In this document: one piece after another, positions 57,167 to 64,000 of the stretch
Layout of the letters: each line of letters starts with the position of its first letter
How positions within the stretch are numbered: position 1 is the first letter of the stretch
Source of the DNA: Codonopsis lanceolata
Taxonomy: Eukaryota > Streptophyta > Magnoliopsida > Asterales > Campanulaceae
Assembly (NCBI GenBank): GCA_013146195.2
Contig: CM028377.1
Coordinates: 3,224,001-3,288,000, forward strand
Length of the DNA: 64,000 nt
Direction of reading: 5' to 3'
Translations under genes and position numbers: made by a program
Notes under the pieces: model-generated
What the model saw: only the letters and a program-made list of their open reading frames with translations
What the model was told of the DNA's origin: nothing
Databases searched by the model: none

Positions 57167-58201
57167 ATTACTAATTGGGTTGTTTGAGAATTGTCGAATT
57201 GGAATGTATTAAGTAAGTCAGGACCGTGTCTTAAATTTGAGAATTGCTGAATTGGGCTGTTTTTTTTTTTTTTTTTGATTTTGGGTCTCTTCAGCTAACT
57301 GCATTAAAAAAAACACTAACTCAATATAATTACTAATACCCACAAAATTTTAGGCCCCTAATTAGTTTGGGCCCTGGGCTAATGCCCGGCTTGCCCTTTT
57401 CAACAAAAAAAAAATATTTTTATAAATCATAAAATCATATGCCACCCTACTATACAAACTCACACTCATACTCTTCTCTCTCTAATGTTGTGTTGGAGCT
57501 TTACATCATTGAAATTTATCCAAATAAGTCATTTCCCTCACCCGTTTCTAGAAATTTCTTGGAGTAATATATTTTCTATTTCTTGTGGTTTAACTCTTTA
57601 AATAATAAAATTTATAGGGTTTGATTGTATGATAAAATGGAATATATTTGCATGTTAAGTTCGTAATAACTATTTTCAAATCTTGTTTTGTACAAGTTTT
57701 GGTTTCAAAATGTAGATATTGATTTGTTTAGCCGTTATCTTTTAATTATTTCAAGAAGTAGTTTTTTTTTGTGTTTGATCTAAATTGTATTAAATATTTC
57801 CTTTTTTATTTAATTTATTTCTTTTAAAACAATTTGAATATTAGTTCTCTAAAAAAAGATTATTTTTATGATGTTTTTTATAAAAAAAATACTCCATATT
57901 TTTAGGATCATTACCGTTTATAATATTTTTTAAAATACTAAACACACGTGATTTCAAAATCTTAGATGCATCCCTACCTAGAGGCTACAATAAGACTCCC
58001 TAGGGGTCTGAACTAGAGTATACCCAGAGATAAGTCGAGGACAAGCTCACACGCGTGGACCCTTTGAAGTGGCTATTCAGATGCTATCTATCAATTATAA
58101 CCTCTTGACCTAGTTTTTAAAAATATTTTATTTGTTAAATAAAAGTGAAAATAGAATCAATCTTTTTTTGTATACTTTTCATTTAGCTTTGATTTGTTAA
58201 A
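57167..58201. other. AT-rich intergenic region
   Basis: No gene. There is a T run at 57261-57278 and a GGGCCCTGGGCTAATGCCC block (57369-57388) that looks like an old repeat end. Nothing else is recognised. Confidence 0.5.
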
Positions 58202-58529
58202 TCTATATATATATATATATATATTTTAAAGTTGATGATAAGTACTATGGTTGTGTCACCTCATTACATTTAGATAAAAAAATTTATTCTAAAGCATCCA
58301 TGTAAAAGTTTTAAAAACTTTTGGTTTTCTAGTCATTAGCTAATAATAATACATAATAATAATCAATATGATAAAATGTATTAGTATTAGCATATATAAC
58401 TTCTTCTATTGTCAATAGTAGAAGACTTATATTTAAATTTTTTTACAACTAACATTACTTCTAACCAATGTGGGATAAAACTCTTTAAGGTTAGATATTA
58501 CTTATAATGACTCACTTTTAACATCATAC

Positions 58530-59100
58530 TTTAAGCTTTGATATCTTATTCATCCAAAACTTGATTTGGACAAATAAATATATCATTTCGATATCCTTGC
58601 CGAGTAGAACACATTTGCACAATTACTTTTGTCAACAAACAAATGACACGTAAAGAAATTTGTGCCTCAAATTGCACAATTTCTTTCATTAAAAACATTA
58701 ATTTTTAATAAGTATTATACTTTAACTCTTGATATCTTATTCATCTAAAACTCGATTTGGACAAATAAATATATCATTTCGATACTCTCACCGAGTAGAA
58801 CACATTTGGGCAATTACCTTCGCCAACAAACAAATGACACGTAAAGAAATTCGTGCCTCAAGTTGCACAATTTCTCTCACTAAAAACACTAATTGTTTTA
58901 ACAAGTATTATATTTTAAGTCTTGATATCTATTATCTAAAACTCGATTTGGACAAATAAATATATCATTTTGATGCTCTCACCGAGTAGAACACATTTGC
59001 GCAATTACCTTCGTCTACAAACAAATGACACGTAAAGAAATTCGTGCTCAAGTTGCACAATTTCTTTAACTAAAAATACTAATTTTTCAACAATAGAAGA
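58530..59100. repeat. Three tandem units of about 190 bases
   Basis: Units begin at 58530, 58721 and 58914 (191 and 193 bases). Each contains CTCGATTTGGACAAATAAAT, GAGTAGAACACATTTG and CAAATGACACGTAAAGAAAT. The length is in the range of nucleosome-sized satellites. Confidence 0.88.
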
Positions 59101-61830
59101 GATGTATCCCACATTGGTTAGAAATTGATGTTGGTTTTAAAAATTCTATTATTAAGTACCAATAGAATAAATGCATCATACATTGGTTGGAAAATGAGGT
59201 TGATTTTCAAAGTCACTTGAAAACCAAAAGTTTTTAAATCTTCCACATGGATGCTTTAGAATGAAGATTTATCCAAAGGTGGTGAGGTGACACAACCATA
59301 GTGCTCCTCACCAATTATATATATATATATATTTGATAAAAGATTTTTACCATTATTACCAATAGAAGATGTATATCTCGCATGATTACAAAATATTCTA
59401 CTATTATTACTAATAAAAGATTTGTATCACACATTGGTTAGAAATGGATGTTTATATTAAAAATACTATTATTAATTACTAATTGAAAAGATGTATCATA
59501 CATTTGCTATAAAGTGATGTTAGTTTTCAAAGTTTTTTGATAAAAAACTTCTACCATTATTACCAATAGAAGATGTATATCTCACATTGGTTAAAAAATG
59601 ATGTTGATTTTTAATTATTTTAGATTATATAAATGACTTACTATTATTAGCAATAGAAGATATATACCACACATTTGTTATAAATTGATGTTGGTTTTAA
59701 ATTACTATTATTACCAATAAAAGAGATAAATCTTACATTGGTTAAAAAGTGATGTTGATTTTTAAAATCTTTAAATAAAAAGACTTCTACTTTATTATTA
59801 ATAAAAGAGAAGAGAAGAGATATATTCCATTATATAGAAAGAGATGTTGCTTTTAGATATTTTTTTTAGATAAAAAACTTCTACTACTATTACCAAATGA
59901 TGAGATGTATTACACATTGGTTAGAGAGTGATGTAGGTATTAAAAGTCTTTTTATAAAAGACTTAATACCAATAGAAAAAATATATATTTCACATTAGTT
60001 AGGAAAGTGATATTGGTATAAAATATTTTTAGATAATGTATATCACATTGGTTTCAAAGACATCCACATTATTTAGAAACATATATTGGTTATAAAATTC
60101 ATAGATAAACAAATTTTTATGTTATTATCAATATAAGAGACGTATCACACATTGTTTACAAAGAGATGTTGATTTCAAAACTATTTAAGATAAAATACTA
60201 CTACTATTATTATTTTTATGTTATAACCAATAGAAGAGATGTATCCCACATTGTTTAGAAAGATATGTTGATTTCAAAAGTTTTTATATAAGAGACTATT
60301 ATTATTACTATAGAAGAATGCATCTTACATTTGTTAGAAATTAATGTTGGTTTTAAAAATACTATTATTACCAATAGAAAAGATGTATACCACATGGTTA
60401 GAAAGAGATGTTTGTTTAGAAAAAGATGTTTATTTTAAAAGTCTTTAGATAAAAGTCTTAAATTTTTATTACCAATAGAAATAGAAAAGAAGTATCTCAC
60501 ATTATTAGAATATGAAAAAGGTGTATCTTATATTGTTTAGAAAAATATGTTAGTTTTATAGTAAATACTTTTACTCTTATTACCAATAAAAGATATGTAT
60601 CTCACATTGTTTAAAAATAAATGTTGGTTTAAAAAGTCTTTAGGTTAAATACTTTTTTGTTACAAATAGAATAGATGCAAGTATTTCACATTGGTTACAA
60701 CGTATTCTACTATTATTATCAATAAAAAAGTTGTATCACATATTGGCTATAAATTAATGTTGATTTTAAAAATACTATTATTACCAATATAATAGATCTA
60801 TCATACGTTTGGTAGAGGGTAATGTTTGTTTTTAAGGTCTTTAAATATAAGACGTCTACCATTATTATCAGTAGAATATGTATAACTCACATTGGTTAGA
60901 AAGTGATTTTAATTTTAATTTTAGATAAAAAAAACTTTTACTATTATTACTAATAGAAGAGATATCCTACATTTGTTAAAAAATTATGTTGGTTTTAAAA
61001 GTCTTTAGATAAAAGACTTTTACTTTTACAGTCAATGTAATAGAAGAGATGTATCACACATTATTTAAGAAGAGATGTTGGTTATAAAATTTTTAAAATA
61101 AAAAACTTCTACTATTATTACCAAATGAGGATATGTATTACACATTGGTTAGAGAGTGATGTTGATTTTAAAAGTCTACAATTATTAACAATAGAAAAGA
61201 AATATTTCACATTGGTTATAAAGTGATATTGGTTTAAAAATTTTTTAGATGATGTATCTCATATTGGTTACAAAGAAATGTATCTCATATTATTTAGAAA
61301 TGAGTATTGGTTATAAAAGTCATTAGATAAAAACATCTTTTGTTATTACCAATAGAAAATATGTATCCACATTGTTTAGAAATGAATGTTGGTTAAATAT
61401 ACTACTATTATTACTAATAGAAAATATGTATACCACATGGTTAGAATGTGGTATTGGTTTTAAAATCTTTAAATAAAAGACTTAAACTTTTATTACCAAT
61501 AAAAATATAAAATAAGTATCTCACATTGTTTAAAAATGAATTATAATTTTAAAAGTTTTTAATAAAATGACTTCTAATATTATTATCAAGTTAAATGTTA
61601 ATTTTAAAAGTCTTTAGATAAAAAAAATTACTATTGTTATTAATACAAAATATGTATCTCACGTTAGCTAGAAACTTATATTAATTTTAAAAGTATTTAG
61701 GTAAAAAAATCGTTTAATATTAGTAATTAGTAACAATATACAAAAAATTATAACCATGGAAGAGATTAACAATTTAATTATAATGTCTAAAAGTTATATT
61801 ATTATTACAAAAATATATATATCCTACATT
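59100..61830. repeat. Degenerate satellite-like array with a higher-order duplication
   Basis: About 30 loose copies of a unit of about 90 bases containing ACCAATAGAAGAGATGTAT, CACATTGGTTAGAAAG and AAAAGTCTTTAGATAAAAGA. Longer blocks recur at an offset of 1.23-1.31 kb: 59395 with 60704, and 59881 with 61109. Confidence 0.8.
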
Positions 61831-61863
61831 GTACCAGTGCATAGCACGGGCTAAATAACTAGT

Positions 61864-62872
61864 TTAACTTTAATTTTATTACAAACTAATTACTTTTCCT
61901 TCCCCAAAGAAAAAAATTCTTATTTTGCTTTAATATCCATTTTATTTTTTTATTGACCTGATAAGTATATCTCTTGTTTTTGCAATTTTAAAAGAAAATA
62001 AGTAAATAACCATTATAATTTATAGTTTGGATGGAGAAAGTAAAAGGTAAAAGAATATAATAATCCTTTTAATGCTTTCTATCTTTCTTTTTTCATCATA
62101 ACAGTTTGACAAATGATATTACGAGTTAGAAGTTGTTATATTACTACGAGTTTTATTGTTAGAGCCGTTAAATATTTAAGTTGGTTATAATTTGAAATGC
62201 TCATGTGATCATCGCTTAGAAAATAACATAATTGATCTAACTGTACGTGTAATAATCTAAATAGATTTGATATAACGATACTAACACTAAAATTTGTAAT
62301 AATAACACAAGCGTAAACTTGCAATATTATACCTCTAACAATTTATGCTACTGGGCAATCCTAGTTAGCATCCACTAGGGGAATTTATGTTATTGAATTG
62401 AAATTTTGAAGTAAAAGATAACCATTGTTAGATGAGGGACTAATTAATGGCCAAAACTTGAGTTCATGGACCCAATAAGAAGTGTCAAACAATGGAACCA
62501 AATCGAGAAATGGTATTAGGTTCGGGGACCAAATTATATATTAAACCACACTTTTGCTAAGTAATGATATAGACATTAAAAATCATTATCAACTAAATCA
62601 TCCAATGACACTAACACTAAAAGCACACCAAAGCTCGTACAAATACCACAAACTTAAACTCAAGCTCGTGATATCATTTGCCTTAGCCTAAACCCATAAT
62701 AATCGCACTAATTAATTTTCACTCCACTAGAGATGAGTGAAGTGAAAATTATAGACAACCCCTGTTTAACCAACAAATGGCAAAGACAATAAGGAAAAAC
62801 AGCAAGACAAAAAGTTCAAGATATGTTATTGACCTCACTTTCTTGCTTCGGATATAGTTGCTTAATTGGCCC
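61864..62872. other. Intergenic region downstream of SDHB
   Basis: AT-rich; no gene, tRNA or element boundary could be supported. Confidence 0.5.
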
Positions 62873-63278
62873 TCATCTAGTCATCTTGGTGATCACAAGT
62901 GCAGGGTTAAGGCTTTTGGGGCAGGAAGTCGTACAATTCTTTATAGTTCTGCACCGATATAAACGTTTATCGTCCTCGGTCAATGCCTGCAGTCTCTCCT
63001 CTGTGAAATCGTCGCGACTGCCAAAAAAGGCCACATGGTATACTATATTCATTTTCAATTACGATCAATTACTAAAACAATATTCTAACGGAACATCTAC
63101 ATGGACACAATGTTGTTCGGGATATAACTATAAACGATCTCCCAATTCAATCATAGATATCATATATTCAACAACGTATGCATATATTTCTATATATTTT
63201 ACCTATCAGATATCCACCGATGAGCATGGAGCAATGCTGCTGGTCCAAGGAATTCCTCAGGGTTCCACCAATAGGAAG
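62873..63278 (-). pseudogene. SDHB: Succinate dehydrogenase iron-sulfur subunit, last two exons, cut by an LTR
   Basis: Minus strand. The exon at 63278-63203 encodes SYWWNPEEFLGPAALLHAHR then WISD and ends AG before GTAAAAT. The intron 63202-63018 (185 bases) ends TTTTTTGGCAG. The last exon (63017-62873) completes the split Ser codon and encodes RDDFTEERLQALTEDDKRLY, then RCRTIKNCTTSCPKSLNPAL and a stop. The CxxxxxCxxxCP block supplies cysteines for the iron-sulfur clusters of complex II, which passes electrons from succinate to ubiquinone in mitochondria. The residues CRTIKNC and CPKSLNPA recall the seed-type SDH2-3 of plants, from memory. Upstream exons are not adjacent: an LTR begins at 63279, just before the SYWW codons. 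The rest may lie beyond the window, or this is a truncated copy. Confidence 0.85.
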
Positions 63279-64000
63279 TGTAAGAGCATATTTTAACACA
63301 TGTTTAATGCATGTGTTATTATGCTCCTTCTAGGAAACTTTCTAGTTTTGTTTCCTTCTTTACATGATTGATTATTGATTGAATAATTGATTGTTGTTGC
63401 CTTTCTTAAACAATCTTGGTGATCAAGTTTGAATTATTTATGAAATAATTTATTTGATTAACAAATTAACCATTCCATATTTAGTTCCTTCCCTCTTTAT
63501 CTTGCAGGCCTAGACGACTTCTTGGAGTATAAAAGAGAGGCTATCATTCAGAATACTAACTCTTTTAGAGAGTTTTCAGAGAGAGAGAGACTGTGCTGCT
63601 GGAACAGCCGATGTGCTTTGGAATGTTACAACATTGTGAACTACATTGACCGGCTGCTTTCCAGATTTCGTGTTTATGCTCACCGATCTGTTTGGATCTT
63701 TGTTTCTGTGAGCACGTATACTAGACTGACCATATCAAACTCTATTAGGAGATTTTCGTTTTTGATGTTTTACATAGTGATAGTTTTCATAATTGTAATC
63801 TCTACAATTGTTTTCTTTAGTGAAAGTTTTTGGCCTTGTTGGCTTTGTCTACAAGTATTACTGGTAGACTTGAACCTAACACTTTGTTTCTTCTCTCTGT
63901 GACTTATTCTCTCTTAATTCCGCTGATGTTCTTTGTTGAATGTGTCTGTGAATATTGCAACATTCAGTGCAACATTATGAACTACATTCTGAGATACATT
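63279..64000 (+). mobile_element. LTR of a retrotransposon inserted in the SDHB exon (runs off the window)
   Basis: Begins TGTAAGAGCAT right at the SDHB break. A long hairpin lies at its start (arms 63284-63302 and 63310-63326). TATAAAAG at 63528-63535 is followed by a GA-rich leader, so the LTR reads plus. Motifs GAACTACATT (63636 and 63976) are complementary in style to the AATGTAGTTCC motif of Copia-1 (minus), so it is probably a related copia element. No coding sequence is visible before the window ends. Confidence 0.65.

Larger units (their letters stand above)
58202..61863 (+). mobile_element. Helitron-like element, non-autonomous
   Basis: The 3' end has a hairpin CCAGTGCATAGCACGGG (7-base arms with one mismatch, ATA loop), eight bases, then CTAGT at 61859-61863, followed by T: the plant Helitron ending. 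A possible 5' end is TCTATATATATA at 58202 after A. There is no Rep/helicase. The interior is made of repeats. The 3' end is firm; the 5' end is tentative because of the TA run. Confidence 0.62.

Noticed and set aside
62823..63296. 157-codon plus-strand frame over SDHB
   Set aside because: It is the antisense shadow of the two SDHB exons and their intron.
63279..63331. Hairpin as a small MITE inserted in SDHB
   Set aside because: The sequence after the hairpin continues as an LTR with TATA box and leader, and the SDHB exon does not resume.

Overview
The window is plant nuclear DNA, almost certainly from a eudicot with a large, transposon-rich genome. The evidence is a plant-type histone H4 gene with a plant histone promoter octamer, a spliced succinate dehydrogenase iron-sulfur subunit, Athila- and Tat-type Ty3 elements, Ty1/copia elements with a third (env-like) ORF, plant L1-like LINEs with DUF4283/zinc-knuckle ORF1, a Stowaway MITE, a MULE and a Helitron. 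The genus cannot be named from what is visible. Only two host genes are recognised: H4 (29356-29667, minus, complete) and the 3' part of an SDHB gene (62873-63278, minus), which an LTR retrotransposon interrupts at 63278/63279.

Layout from left to right. 1-1110: minus-strand LINE ORF1 relic. 1129-6634: two diverged, oppositely oriented long Ty3-type LTR relics. 6640-about 8030: scrap of a spliced gene of unknown function. 8041-11191: LINE with ORF1, endonuclease and the start of RT, cut short by the poly-T end of an antisense LINE 3' end (11192-11413). 11414-24356: Athila-type element with both LTRs, decayed gag-pol, an intact extra ORF (19674-20657) and four polypurine-tract-like sites. 24357-26862: 5' part of a Tat-like Ty3 element, minus strand. 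26863-30100: host intergenic DNA around H4. 30101-32602: Stowaway MITE carrying a nested MULE of about 2.3 kb filled with GTGACAC repeats. 34312-57161: Ty1/copia element 'Copia-1' (minus, TSD TAAAT) split by a second, plus-strand 'Copia-2' (38108-50174, TSD AATAC). 58202-61863: Helitron-like element with satellite-like arrays. 62873-63278: SDHB 3' end. 63279-64000: LTR running off the window.

The elements share a theme. Copia-1, Copia-2 and the Athila element each have a third ORF downstream of pol, and each carries its own short palindromic motif, repeated in the LTR and again near the third ORF; in the two copia elements the motif also recurs in protein linkers. In the Athila element, palindrome clusters precede a TATA box both in the LTR and in front of the third ORF. 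In Copia-2 the env-like gene has a promoter-like leader and a probable intron directly after its ATG. These points suggest separate transcription of the third ORF using duplicated LTR-type control sequences; that is inference. Many pol frameshifts may be sequencing errors, because the LTR pairs differ repeatedly as CG in one copy and CAG or CTG in the other.
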